From an uncultured Anaerococcus sp. (GTDB lineage Bacteria > Bacillota > Clostridia > Tissierellales > Peptoniphilaceae): a stretch of 42,407 nt of DNA. Below the pieces are notes generated by a model. It was not told the origin of the DNA. It did no database searches and saw nothing but the letters and a program-made list of their open reading frames with translations. The stretch lies in assembly GCF_943908415.1 (NCBI RefSeq), contig NZ_CALTSY010000017.1, positions 1 to 42,407 of the forward strand, read 5' to 3'. Shown in pieces: positions 9,232 to 17,630 of the stretch (positions are counted from its first letter, which is position 1; the number at the start of each line of letters is the position of its first letter). Both the position numbers and the translations under genes were made by a program.

Positions 9232-10014
9232 TTGATTCTAGCAATTGATATAGATAACAAAATTACAAATTTCGGAATATTTAATGAGATTGACTTAATA
9301 GAACAATTTTCAATAATGACCGATAAAAATAGATCTATGGAAGAAATCAAACTTACTATAAAATTGATTTTATTAGATAAAGGCATAAATTTAGATGATA
9401 TTGATAATATAATAATATCTACCGTTGTGCCTGAATTAGCTCCTCGCTATGAAGAAATATCTCAAAGTATTACAGGTAAAAAGCCTATACTCATATCTGC
9501 TGGAGTGAAGACTGGATTAAATATTAAATGTGAAAGTCCAAAAGAAGTTGGCTCAGATAGGATTATTAGAGCAGTTGCAGCAAGTGAAACTTATAAAGAT
9601 GACTTGATAGTAATATCAGCAGGGTCTATAACTACAATAGACTATATCAATTCAAAAAAACAATTTTTAGGCGGCCTCATACTACCAGGCATAGACTTAT
9701 TTGAAGATTCACTCCATAAGGAAAGTGCAAAGCTACCAGAAGTAGAAATAAAACAGGCTGATAAGATTTTAGGAAATAATACAATTAGCTCAATTCAAAG
9801 CGGAATTTATTATGGATATCAAAGTGCTGTTTTGGGAATTGTAGATAATATTCTAAATCATTATAATTTAGAAATATCAAATACTAACATTATCACTACT
9901 GGTATACATGCTAGCTTATTAGATAACGATAAATATATTTTCAATAATATAGATAACTTAGGACTTCTTGGACTAAAGTTAATATATGACTTAAATAAGG
10001 ATAATATAAAATAA
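9232..10014 (+). CDS. coaX: Type III pantothenate kinase (CoaX) family, key residues altered
   Basis: CoaX phosphorylates pantothenate in the first step of CoA synthesis. The 260-residue protein follows the family throughout: SPKEVGSDRIIRAVAAS (near 100), GGLILPG (near 147) and SAKLPEVE (near 165). Two motifs are unusual. The N-terminal DxGNT phosphate loop reads AIDIDNKITNFG, and the DxGTATT motif holding the catalytic aspartate reads ISAGSITTID, so serine replaces that aspartate. Activity is therefore doubtful; it may be a degenerate or regulatory paralogue. The start is TTG at 9232 behind AAGGAG. It forms an operon with panT and ends at a strong terminator. Confidence 0.8.
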   Translation: MILAIDIDNKITNFGIFNEIDLIEQFSIMTDKNRSMEEIKLTIKLILLDKGINLDDIDNIIISTVVPELAPRYEEISQSITGKKPILISAGVKTGLNIKCESPKEVGSDRIIRAVAASETYKDDLIVISAGSITTIDYINSKKQFLGGLILPGIDLFEDSLHKESAKLPEVEIKQADKILGNNTISSIQSGIYYGYQSAVLGIVDNILNHYNLEISNTNIITTGIHASLLDNDKYIFNNIDNLGLLGLKLIYDLNKDNIK

Positions 10015-10082
10015 AAAAGCTGTCTGGAAAGCAATTTACTATTGATCAATAGTAAATTGCAAACTTCCAGCAGCTCTTTTTT
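10013..10082. terminator. Bidirectional terminator between coaX and yhhQ
   Basis: This large hairpin contains a perfect 30-base palindrome at 10031-10060 (arm GCAATTTACTATTGA). It is extended outward by CTGGAA/TTCCAG and AGCTG/CAGCT with small bulges. A run of six A precedes it and TTTTTT follows, so it can end both coaX (+) and yhhQ (-). The yhhQ stop codon lies at its right edge. Confidence 0.85.
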
Positions 10083-10719
10083 ATTCCTCTACTTCTTTTA
10101 TCTTATTAATTGTAAATTTTGTTATAGGATAAAACACTATTTCAAATAATGTCTCTAAAACAGTTATAGATAATGACATAGTAACTATTTGAATATAAGG
10201 CATTGTTCCAGCAAAGGCAAGTGTTGTAAAAATAATATTATCTGCAAACTGGCCCACTAGTGTTGAAGCAATAGCTCTAAAAAATAAGCTATTATCGTTT
10301 CTTTGTCTAAGCCTATCCATTATCTTAGAGTTAAGAGTTCCACCAATAAGGTAAGCAGTTATACTTGCTGCAAAAAGTCTAGGCATATTGCCAAGTACGA
10401 CTTCAAATGATGATTGTATTAGATCTCCACTAGCGTTTGGAAGTAAAATCGCAAGCTGACCTGCTAAAGCTACTATTAGATTTAGTACAAAACCTAGCAT
10501 TATCATTACTTTAGCTGACTTATAACCTCTTGTTTCAGTTTCAACATCTTGTGCTATAAAGCTGATAGGCTCAAATACATATCCGGTTGGAGCTTGCATA
10601 GGTCCTATTCTAAAAGTCTTAGTTGCAAATATATTTTTCATTACTATAGCAACCGAATAAAAGCTCCATAGATAAAGTCTATATTTAAGTGATTTGCTTA
10701 ATTCTTTATTCTTTTCCAT
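10081..10719 (-). CDS. yhhQ: Queuosine precursor transporter, YhhQ/VUT family
   Basis: This membrane protein of the YhhQ (DUF165) family imports queuosine precursors such as preQ0/preQ1. The 212 residues have about six membrane spans. The family signature surrounds YVFEPISFIAQDVETETRG (near residue 50-66), the usual position for the polar substrate-site residues. The ATG follows AGGTAGGT. It lies four bases after queF in the same transcript, under the preQ1-I riboswitch, which supports the substrate assignment. The organism thus seems to combine reduction of preQ0 with uptake of precursors. Confidence 0.9.
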   Translation of the reverse strand: MEKNKELSKSLKYRLYLWSFYSVAIVMKNIFATKTFRIGPMQAPTGYVFEPISFIAQDVETETRGYKSAKVMIMLGFVLNLIVALAGQLAILLPNASGDLIQSSFEVVLGNMPRLFAASITAYLIGGTLNSKIMDRLRQRNDNSLFFRAIASTLVGQFADNIIFTTLAFAGTMPYIQIVTMSLSITVLETLFEIVFYPITKFTINKIKEVEE

Positions 10720-10723
10720 AGAC

Positions 10724-11215
10724 CTACCTATTATCCACTTTCTCAGGGTATAGGTCGTGATTTGCCAGTCTGTTAAAGGCTATTTCTTCCCACTTTGTTC
10801 CTTCTTTACCATAGTTACAATATGGATCTATAGAAATGCCCCCTCTTGGAGTAAACTTGCCCCATACTTCAATGTATTTTGGATCCATTAATTTTATTAG
10901 GTCTTTCATGATTATATTCATACAATCCTCATGGAAATCACCGTGATTTCTAAAGCTAAATAAATATAACTTCAAAGACTTGCTCTCAACCATTTTTTGG
11001 CTTGGTACATATGATATGTAAATAGTAGCAAAGTCTGGTTGACCTGTTATAGGACATAATGAAGTAAACTCAGGACAATTAAATTTAACAAAGTAATCAT
11101 TGTCAGGATGTTTATTATCAAATACTTCAAGTACTTCTGGTGCATAATCATCTGGATATTGATTGTTTTGGTTTCCCAAAAGAGTAATATCTTGTAATTC
11201 ATCTTTTTTTCTCAT
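10724..11215 (-). CDS. queF: NADPH-dependent 7-cyano-7-deazaguanine reductase
   Basis: QueF reduces the nitrile of preQ0 to preQ1, the base that TGT inserts at the tRNA wobble position on the way to queuosine. The protein is 163 residues, the short unimodular form of Bacillus YkvM. The catalytic cysteine is in LCPITGQPDFATIYISYVP (about residue 53), and the QueF substrate/NADPH motif ESKSLKLYLFSFRNHGDFHE follows near residue 77. The ATG has an AAGGAGGAAT site. It is the first gene after a preQ1-I riboswitch and shares that transcript with yhhQ. Confidence 0.96.
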   Translation of the reverse strand: MRKKDELQDITLLGNQNNQYPDDYAPEVLEVFDNKHPDNDYFVKFNCPEFTSLCPITGQPDFATIYISYVPSQKMVESKSLKLYLFSFRNHGDFHEDCMNIIMKDLIKLMDPKYIEVWGKFTPRGGISIDPYCNYGKEGTKWEEIAFNRLANHDLYPEKVDNR

Positions 11216-11238
11216 AATTCCTCCTTAAAAAATCGCAT

Positions 11239-11271
11239 TAAAAAAAGAGATGTTTTAACATCTCTAGGAAA
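11239..11271 (-). terminator. Attenuator terminator of the preQ1 riboswitch
   Basis: On the minus strand, a 9-bp stem AGAGATGTT/AACATCTCT (11246-11265) is followed by TTTTTTT. It sits between the aptamer and the queF ribosome site. The segment just 5' of it (TTTCCTAG, 11264-11271) can pair over eight positions with CTAGGGAA at 11303-11310, at the aptamer's 3' tail. This offers an antiterminator overlapping the terminator by two bases. Confidence 0.75.
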
Positions 11272-11305
11272 AACTATAAATGGACAGACTTGTCCTTGTA
11301 GATTC

Positions 11306-11344
11306 CCTAGTTTTATTTATAGACAGGATGGTTACGAACTGTCT
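11306..11344 (-). promoter_or_regulatory. preQ1-I riboswitch aptamer
   Basis: On the minus strand, stem AGACAG/CTGTCT encloses the 12-base loop TTCGTAACCATC and is followed by the A-rich tail ATAAATAAAACTAG. This is the compact H-type pseudoknot layout of the preQ1 class I aptamer: short stem, UUC-N-ACC-like loop and A-rich tail ending in pseudoknot bases. Position supports it: 15 bases after a strong promoter, upstream of an intrinsic terminator, then queF and yhhQ. Ligand binding should favour termination (off switch). Confidence 0.88.
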
Positions 11345-11351
11345 AGCTGAT

Positions 11352-11380
11352 ATTATATAAAAACTAGGAATTATTTGCAA
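11352..11380 (-). promoter_or_regulatory. Promoter of the queF-yhhQ transcript
   Basis: TTGCAA (11375-11380) and a perfect TATAAT (11352-11357) are separated by exactly 17 bp on the minus strand. The start near 11345 coincides with the first base of the riboswitch aptamer, leaving almost no extra leader. Confidence 0.8.
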
Positions 11381-11394
11381 GAAATAATTTCAAC

Positions 11395-12576
11395 TCATAT
11401 CTGATCATACATAACATTTATAAGCTCATCAAAGCTAGTTGTGCCTTCAAAAACTTTGACCAATCCATTATATACCATGGACTCAAAGTTATTTTTGTTG
11501 GCATATTCGTTTACGCTTACTAAATCTATCTTATCATGCCTAACCATATCTCGAAATTCGTTTGTTAGTGTAAATACTTCTTCAGCTGCTTCACGGCCCT
11601 TATAACCTTCATTGCATTTATCACATCCATTTGCCCTGTATACTATTTTATTTCTATCAATATCCATGTATTTGCTTGCTATATCATATTCCATATCTGT
11701 CATATGATCTGCTACTTTACAATCGCAAAGTTTTCTTACTAATCTTTGGCTGGCTACGGCATTTATTGCTGATGATAGGAGATAGTTTTCTATTCCTAAG
11801 TCTTTTAGCCTTATTATAGATGATAGGGCGTTGTTAGTATGAAGGGTTGTCAGTACTAAGTGTCCTGTTATGGCAGCTCTGATTGCTATTTGTGCTGTTT
11901 CAAAATCTCTTATTTCTCCAATTAGAATTATGTCAGGGTCTTGTCTTAGTATAGACCTTAATGCTTTTGCAAAGTTAAAGTCTATTTTCTCATTTACATT
12001 GACTTGATTAATTCCCTCGATGTTGTATTCTACTGGGTCTTCTACTGTAATTATATTTTCATAATCGTTATTAAGCTCATTTAGTAATGAATAAAGAGAA
12101 GTTGATTTACCTGAACCTGTCGGTCCAGAAAATATTAGCATACCACTTCTTTTCTTAAGAACTGTTTTTAAACTTTCTTTTGACTTATCACTAAAACCTA
12201 AAAGATTGGCGTTATTTTTATATGTATCTAGAGAAAGTATTCTTATAACTAGCTTTTCTCCATTTATTGTTCCAATACTAGATACTCTAAAGTCTATAGC
12301 TTGATAAGCTTCTAGCTTTAGATTGCTATCTTGAGGTCTCCTATGCTCACTTATGTCCATATTTGCTAATAGCTTCATTTTAGAAGTGAGCTTATAGTAG
12401 TTGGTTTTATTTATACCTAAAATTTCATTTAATCTACCATCTATCCTAAGTCTGATTCTAGCATAATCCTCTTCTGGTTCTATATGAATGTCGCTTGCAT
12501 TGTTATAAAGAGCATAGTCGAATAAATCGTAAACAAATTTGTCAATATTTGTATTTATATCACGTTGATCTAACAT
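11395..12576 (-). CDS. GspE/PilB/ComGA-type secretion or pilus ATPase
   Basis: This is a hexameric cytoplasmic ATPase of the type II secretion / type IV pilus / competence pilus family. Within 393 residues: an N2 domain starting with ASDIHIEP (near 30), Walker A GPTGSGKST (near 153), the Asp box, Walker B ILIGEIRD (near 216), the His box HLVLTTLHTNN (near 236) and a C-terminal four-cysteine zinc motif (CDCK near 280, CDKCNEGYKGR near 317). It lacks the long N1 domain of PilB and is close in size to ComGA. No pilin, PilC or prepilin peptidase gene is adjacent. It lies four bases after yifB, with which it is probably co-transcribed. Confidence 0.85.
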   Translation of the reverse strand: MLDQRDINTNIDKFVYDLFDYALYNNASDIHIEPEEDYARIRLRIDGRLNEILGINKTNYYKLTSKMKLLANMDISEHRRPQDSNLKLEAYQAIDFRVSSIGTINGEKLVIRILSLDTYKNNANLLGFSDKSKESLKTVLKKRSGMLIFSGPTGSGKSTSLYSLLNELNNDYENIITVEDPVEYNIEGINQVNVNEKIDFNFAKALRSILRQDPDIILIGEIRDFETAQIAIRAAITGHLVLTTLHTNNALSSIIRLKDLGIENYLLSSAINAVASQRLVRKLCDCKVADHMTDMEYDIASKYMDIDRNKIVYRANGCDKCNEGYKGREAAEEVFTLTNEFRDMVRHDKIDLVSVNEYANKNNFESMVYNGLVKVFEGTTSFDELINVMYDQI

Positions 12577-12579
12577 TAA

Positions 12580-14106
12580 TCACTCCCAATACTTACCATC
12601 TAAGGACCTATATCTAACTGCTTCTAACAAATGCTTTTGTTCAATTTCATAACTTGCATCCAAGTCGGCTATGGTTCTTGCCATTTTTATGATTTTGTTA
12701 AAACTTCTTACAGAAAAGTTGTATTTATCAAAGGCAAGTTTGGCTGTTTTTTCTACTTCTGGGCTAAGTTTTATGAATCTTTTCATTTGATTAGTTGATA
12801 GTTCTGAGTTTGCTGTTACATTTTCGTTTTTGTATCGTTCTTCTTGGATCAATCGAGCTCTAGTTACTTCTTCTTTTAACTCACTTGATGATTTTGATTT
12901 AGAATCTCCTCTTAGGTCTTCATACTTAACTGGAGATATTTCTATATGTATATCAATCCTATCTAAGATAGGTGCTGATATTTTGTTTAGATATCTCCTT
13001 ATCTCATTTTGTGAGCAAGTACATTCTTTTAAAGGATTGCCGTAATTTCCACATGGACATGGATTCATTGCAGCTATTAATATAAAATCTGAAGGATATT
13101 TTAGACTTGCCTGAGCACGAGAAATATTTATTTCTCTATTTTCTAAGGGTTCTCTTAAGGCTTCTATAGTTTTTTTATTAAATTCAGGGAACTCATCTAA
13201 AAACAATACTCCCCTATGAGCTAAGGATATTTCTCCTGGCTTTGGTATAGAGTGTCCTCCACCTATTAAGGCTACTTCGCTTGCAGAGTGGTGTGGGCTT
13301 CTAAATGGTCTTTCATTTACAAGACTTCCCTTATCCAAAAGTCCCATTATAGAATAGATTTTTGTTACTTCAACCTTTTCATCAAAGTTCATATCTGGCA
13401 AAATTGTCGGTAAATGCTTTGCCGAAAATGTCTTACCACTTCCTGGTGGTCCTATCATTAAGACATTATGATTACCAGCTGCCGCTATTTGTAAGGCTCT
13501 TTTTAAAGTCTCTTGACCCTTTATATCTGCAAAATCAACATCATAATCTACTTGATTATTAATTTTTGATAAATCAAGTTCATATGCCTTTACTTCTTTT
13601 TCTTTATTTAAAAAGGCTACCAAGTCATTCAAGTTTTTAAATGGCAATATATCTACATCTTTTATAATTGCACATTCATCTTTATTATCATCTGATACAA
13701 TGAACTTCTTAAATCCTAGTTCACGCATAGAAATAACCATAGCTAGGGCACCTCTTACTGGGACAATCCTACCATCTAGGGATAATTCTCCTAAAAATAC
13801 ATAGTCATCGTAAGGATAAGTTATAACTCCCATAGAGCTTAAAAGTGAGACTGCTATAGGTAAGTCTAGCTGGGTTCCTTCTTTTTTTAAATCAGCTGGG
13901 GATAAGTTTACTGTTATTCTTCCAGGAGGAAAGGAATATCCAGAGTTACTTATAGCTACCCTTACTCTTTCTTTTGATTCTGAAATTGTGGAATCTGGCA
14001 AGCCTACTATCAAAAATTTTGGCATGCCATTAGTTATATCGCTCTCTACTTCTACTAGATGACCAGATAGGCCTAAAAGTGAGCAAGTATTAGTTTTTGA
14101 ATACAT
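12580..14106 (-). CDS. YifB/ComM family magnesium-chelatase-like AAA+ ATPase
   Basis: This belongs to the YifB/ComM family; ComM is a hexameric helicase promoting branch migration during natural transformation. Layout: an N-terminal Lon-like ChlI domain (about 1-165), an AAA+ core with Walker A MIGPPGSGKT (near 215) and Walker B FLDEFPEF (near 295), and a C-terminal domain with the PCPCG cysteine cluster (near 352). I choose the ATG at 14106, which has GGAG upstream and starts two bases after the rluA-family stop, over a TTG four codons earlier. Its proximity to a ComGA-like ATPase hints at DNA uptake, but neither gene proves competence. Confidence 0.9.
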   Translation of the reverse strand: MYSKTNTCSLLGLSGHLVEVESDITNGMPKFLIVGLPDSTISESKERVRVAISNSGYSFPPGRITVNLSPADLKKEGTQLDLPIAVSLLSSMGVITYPYDDYVFLGELSLDGRIVPVRGALAMVISMRELGFKKFIVSDDNKDECAIIKDVDILPFKNLNDLVAFLNKEKEVKAYELDLSKINNQVDYDVDFADIKGQETLKRALQIAAAGNHNVLMIGPPGSGKTFSAKHLPTILPDMNFDEKVEVTKIYSIMGLLDKGSLVNERPFRSPHHSASEVALIGGGHSIPKPGEISLAHRGVLFLDEFPEFNKKTIEALREPLENREINISRAQASLKYPSDFILIAAMNPCPCGNYGNPLKECTCSQNEIRRYLNKISAPILDRIDIHIEISPVKYEDLRGDSKSKSSSELKEEVTRARLIQEERYKNENVTANSELSTNQMKRFIKLSPEVEKTAKLAFDKYNFSVRSFNKIIKMARTIADLDASYEIEQKHLLEAVRYRSLDGKYWE

Positions 14107-14107
14107 T

Positions 14108-15007
14108 TTATTCTCCAAGTCCTAAGACGTTTTGATATTTAAGAAAAGTTTGATGAGGTTTTGCTGTAAAATTTACATATTCCCCATTTTGATCAGTAAA
14201 TCCAAGATATGTGCAATGAAGTAATTGATGGTCTAAGTTGAAGTTATTCTTTACATTGCCATAGACTGGATCGCCTACTAAGGGATGATTAAGATATGTC
14301 ATATGAACTCTGATCTGATGGGTACGGCCAGTTACTATATGTACCTTTACTAATGAATAACCAGGAACTTCCCTAATAACTTCATATTCGGAAATAGCTT
14401 CTCTGCCACTTGCTGTGACAGCCATCTTTCTACGATCTTTGCTATCTCTATCCATAAAGGTTTCTATCCTATCCTTTTTCTTTTCAAAATTACCATGGAC
14501 TATAGCTAAATACTCCTTATCAACTTTTCTTTTTTCGAAAAGATTTTTAAGATACTTATAGGACTGATTGTTTTTTGCTATTACCATAAGTCCTGTAGTA
14601 TCTTTATCAAGTCTGTGGACTATACCCGGTCTATCATCTCCACCTATATGAGATAAGCCGTCATATCCATATTTATATAGCAGAGCATTTACAAGTGTAC
14701 CTGTTATAATAGAGCCTGCAGGATGGACTATTACATTGCTATCTTTATCTATAATGGCATAGTCACTATTTTCATAGACAATATTAAGGTCCATATCTTC
14801 TGCTTCTATAACCGGAACTTCAAAAAGCTCATCATCTATATCTATTTCATCTTCTATTTCTAGCTTATAACTAGGTTTTTTTACTTTATTATTTACTTTT
14901 ATTTTCTTATCCTTGATAAAATCTTTTATCTTTTCACGAGGAATTTCTTCAAATTCATCGGAAATATATTTATCAAGTCTTATATTTTCATATGCTGTAA
15001 GTTTCAT
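14108..15007 (-). CDS. RluA/RluD family 23S rRNA pseudouridine synthase
   Basis: This enzyme converts specific uridines of large-subunit rRNA to pseudouridine. An S4 RNA-binding domain (about residues 1-65, NIRLDKYISDEFEEIP) is followed by the catalytic domain with GIVHRLDKDTTGLMVIAK, whose aspartate is the catalytic residue. KVHIVTGRTHQIRVHM follows nearer the C-terminus. At about 299 residues it matches RluD/YlyB. I place the start at the ATG at 15007; the frame remains open ten codons upstream to a TTG without a good ribosome site. Which uridines are modified cannot be told from sequence. Confidence 0.9.
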   Translation of the reverse strand: MKLTAYENIRLDKYISDEFEEIPREKIKDFIKDKKIKVNNKVKKPSYKLEIEDEIDIDDELFEVPVIEAEDMDLNIVYENSDYAIIDKDSNVIVHPAGSIITGTLVNALLYKYGYDGLSHIGGDDRPGIVHRLDKDTTGLMVIAKNNQSYKYLKNLFEKRKVDKEYLAIVHGNFEKKKDRIETFMDRDSKDRRKMAVTASGREAISEYEVIREVPGYSLVKVHIVTGRTHQIRVHMTYLNHPLVGDPVYGNVKNNFNLDHQLLHCTYLGFTDQNGEYVNFTAKPHQTFLKYQNVLGLGE

Positions 15008-15039
15008 AACTTTATTATAGCATAGAAAGGATGACAAAA

Positions 15040-15066
15040 TAAATGCAGGTAACTAAGTACCTGCAT
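15040..15066 (-). terminator. Terminator after the NPKTG surface protein gene
   Basis: The stem TGCAGGTA/TACCTGCA closes a 6-base loop (15044-15065). It is followed on the minus strand by TTTATTTT. It lies 17 bases downstream of the surface protein stop codon and separates it from the pseudouridine synthase gene. Confidence 0.75.
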
Positions 15067-15082
15067 TTTAAATCAATATTTA

Positions 15083-16402
15083 TTATATTTTACTCTTTTT
15101 AAGTATGGCTCCCGCTATAGCTATTACTCCAAGAAGTGGCGCTGCTGAACCTATACCAGTTTTAGGATTGCCAACTCCTAGCTTTTCTTTTTTTACACCA
15201 TCTGTTGAACTGTTTGCTTTTTTGGTTTGTGTATCTGATTTATTATCTTTTTCAACTTCACTTGTTGATAAATTCGTATCCTCACTATCATCTAATTTAA
15301 GTGCATCCATAGACTTTATTAGATTTTTTTTAGAATTATCAATTGCTTCTTGGCTAGCTGATGGGTCTTTATATACCTTTACTGCCTCATCATAAGCTTG
15401 TTTAAAAACATCTATATCTTCACTTTTGTATGATTTTTCATCTAGATTTATCTTATCGGCATCATCTATTGCTTTTTTAAGATCGTCTTTGTTGGTCTCA
15501 GCTTCAGTATTGATTTTTTCTATATCATAGATTTCACCAAATTGAGCTGGATAAGATTTCATAGATATGCCATTCCAATGTATTTTGTATTTATCACCAA
15601 TTTCTGGATTCTTATCTTTAAGCTCTTCAAAGCTTATAGTATAAAGATTGTCTTTATTATCAACTTCTGCAAGTGTTGCAATGCCATCATTTATCTCAGT
15701 CACTTCAAACTCTAGAGTTTCATCCATTTCTTGATTGTTGTTACCGTTTTCTTTAGTTCCTTCTTTCTTATCTACCCTATAAATTTTTCCAAATTGTGCA
15801 GGATTAGACTCCATTATGATGCCATCCCAATATATCTCATATTGATCTCCAATTTCCGGATTATCATCTCTTAATTGATCAAAATCTATAGTAAAAAGGT
15901 TATTAGGATTGCCTACTTGAAATACAGTAGCCGTGTTAGAGTCTTTATCACCTAAATTTTTAACCTCAAAAGTATCCTTTTGTGCATCTTCTGGCAATTC
16001 ATTCTCATCCATATTCTCAGGTTTTTCATACTTAGTGACAAGCTTTATATCTTCTTCTTTTACATCATCATTTGTTAAGTTTTTTAGATCTTTACTACTA
16101 TTAATTTGGTAAATATCTTTTGGATTAACACCTTCATCAAACATAGACTTGTCAAAAATTAAAGATTTGGACTCATCTAAGTCTGTCTGGATAGAATCAT
16201 TGATAGATTCTCCATTATAAACAAGTTTAACATCTTTATCAGTAACCTCACTCACTTCAAAAAGATAATTGTGAACTTCCTTGTTTGTATCAGTTTTAAT
16301 AGAATCTTCCTTTGAAACATTATCTTCGCTAGCATCAGCGCTTGTGTATGCTCCTAGTACTAAGGAAAGGCATAAACCAGCACTTAGAACTTTCTTGTTC
16401 AT
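15083..16402 (-). CDS. Secreted, NPKTG-anchored surface protein with duplicated domain and FIVAR-like helix
   Basis: This is an exported protein of about 439 residues. Signal peptide: MNKKVLSAGLCLSL, with likely cleavage after SADA. The middle holds two copies of a ~70-residue module (about residues 145-215 and 222-290) sharing NPEIGD, a tryptophan-glycine pair and PAQFG. A FIVAR-like helical segment follows near 300-365. The C-terminus ends in NPKTG, a hydrophobic stretch and KKSK, the layout of a sortase substrate. I choose the ATG at 16402 behind AGGAGG rather than eleven codons upstream. The ligand or partner is unknown. It is followed by its own terminator. Confidence 0.75.
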   Translation of the reverse strand: MNKKVLSAGLCLSLVLGAYTSADASEDNVSKEDSIKTDTNKEVHNYLFEVSEVTDKDVKLVYNGESINDSIQTDLDESKSLIFDKSMFDEGVNPKDIYQINSSKDLKNLTNDDVKEEDIKLVTKYEKPENMDENELPEDAQKDTFEVKNLGDKDSNTATVFQVGNPNNLFTIDFDQLRDDNPEIGDQYEIYWDGIIMESNPAQFGKIYRVDKKEGTKENGNNNQEMDETLEFEVTEINDGIATLAEVDNKDNLYTISFEELKDKNPEIGDKYKIHWNGISMKSYPAQFGEIYDIEKINTEAETNKDDLKKAIDDADKINLDEKSYKSEDIDVFKQAYDEAVKVYKDPSASQEAIDNSKKNLIKSMDALKLDDSEDTNLSTSEVEKDNKSDTQTKKANSSTDGVKKEKLGVGNPKTGIGSAAPLLGVIAIAGAILKKSKI

Positions 16403-16465
16403 ATCTACCTCCTTATATTTTCTTAATGATAACAAATTACCTGTTAAGTTACTGTAAAGATACGC

Positions 16466-16493
16466 TTGAACTTAAATATATTTACTCTATAAT
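16466..16493 (+). promoter_or_regulatory. Promoter of the exonuclease III gene
   Basis: TTGAAC (16466-16471) and TATAAT (16488-16493) are spaced by 16 bp. The predicted start near 16500 gives a short leader carrying AAAGGAGA before the TTG start at 16529. Confidence 0.75.
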
Positions 16494-16528
16494 GTTAAAT
16501 ATACCCAAATAATATAAAGGAGATTAAT

Positions 16529-17350
16529 TTGAAATTTATTTCATGGAATATAGATTCACTCAATGCTGCTCTAACTAGTGATTCCAATAGAGCTGTTATG
16601 ACTCGAGAAGTTTTTAGGACAATCAAAGAAGAAGATCCCGATGTTATAGCTTTACAAGAGACAAAGCTTCCTAGAACAGGACTTAGTAAAAAGCATAAGG
16701 TGAAATTAGAAGAATTTTTCCCAGAATATTCTTATGTTAATGTTAACTCACAAGAAGGTGCTAGAAAATCATATGCTGGATGCATGACCCTTTATAAAAA
16801 AGACCTAGATGTAAATACTGATTTCCCTTTTATAGATGCACCAGATCCTATGGATTTAGAAGGTAGGATAGTTAGCCTAGAATTTGAGGATTATTATTTC
16901 ATCCAAGTCTACACTCCAAATGCAGGCGGTCAATTGTTAAGACTCCCTCTTCGCCAAGAATGGGACAAAAAATTTGCAGATTATCTAGCAAGATTAGATA
17001 AGGAGAAACCAGTCATAGTAACAGGTGATTTTAATGTGGCTCACAAAGAAATAGACCTAGCTCATCCAGAAAATAATCATATGTCTGCTGGATTTACTGA
17101 TGAAGAGAGGGAAGGATTTTCAAATCTCTTGGACAGAGGATTTACAGATACATTTAGACACATACACGGAGATGTTGAAGGTAAATATACCTGGTGGGCT
17201 CAAAGAGTCAAGACTAGCAAAATCAACAATTCTGGTTGGAGGATTGATTACTTCTTGGTAAGTGATAGACTAAAAGATAAGGTAAAAAGAAGCGATATGA
17301 TTGATTCTGGAGATAGACAAGATCATACTCCTATAGTTATGGAAATTTAA
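16529..17350 (+). CDS. xth: Exodeoxyribonuclease III / AP endonuclease
   Basis: This base-excision-repair enzyme cuts at abasic sites and removes 3' blocks. The 273-residue protein shows the ExoIII/APE1 motifs: SWNIDSLNA (metal-site asparagine), ALQETKLP (metal-binding glutamate near 46), TGDFNVAHKEIDLAHP (near 165), WRIDYFLVS (near 232) and the C-terminal DHTPIVMEI with the catalytic histidine. The start is TTG with AAAGGAG 9 bases upstream; no ATG fits. It is a single-gene plus-strand transcript with its own promoter and a long hairpin terminator. Confidence 0.94.
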   Translation: MKFISWNIDSLNAALTSDSNRAVMTREVFRTIKEEDPDVIALQETKLPRTGLSKKHKVKLEEFFPEYSYVNVNSQEGARKSYAGCMTLYKKDLDVNTDFPFIDAPDPMDLEGRIVSLEFEDYYFIQVYTPNAGGQLLRLPLRQEWDKKFADYLARLDKEKPVIVTGDFNVAHKEIDLAHPENNHMSAGFTDEEREGFSNLLDRGFTDTFRHIHGDVEGKYTWWAQRVKTSKINNSGWRIDYFLVSDRLKDKVKRSDMIDSGDRQDHTPIVMEI

Positions 17351-17362
17351 AATATTTATTAA

Positions 17363-17425
17363 AAAAATCATTTCTGTTTTATACGATTAAGTTAATCAAA
17401 AATATAAAACTAGAAATGATTTTTA
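17363..17425. terminator. Bidirectional terminator between exonuclease III and the acidic protein
   Basis: The long stem AAAAATCATTTCT + GTTTTATA pairs with TATAAAAC + AGAAATGATTTTT with one bulged T and a ~19-base loop. The stem is flanked by A-rich and T-rich tails on both sides, so it can serve the plus-strand xth and the minus-strand gene ending at 17631. Confidence 0.75.
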
Positions 17426-17630
17426 TTATCCATTTTTATTAAGTTTTCTTATTATTTATTTTCTTTCAAAAATTAAATAACAATTAAAGAATTATTTTGA
17501 ATTTTTTCGGTATACTTATTATTTTTCTCTTATCACTATTAATATTTGCAACAAAAGCACAAGAGGGTAAGTAAATGTCAAAATATATTAGGATTCAGTA
17601 ACTACTTATCTGTAAATTAAATATATTTAA

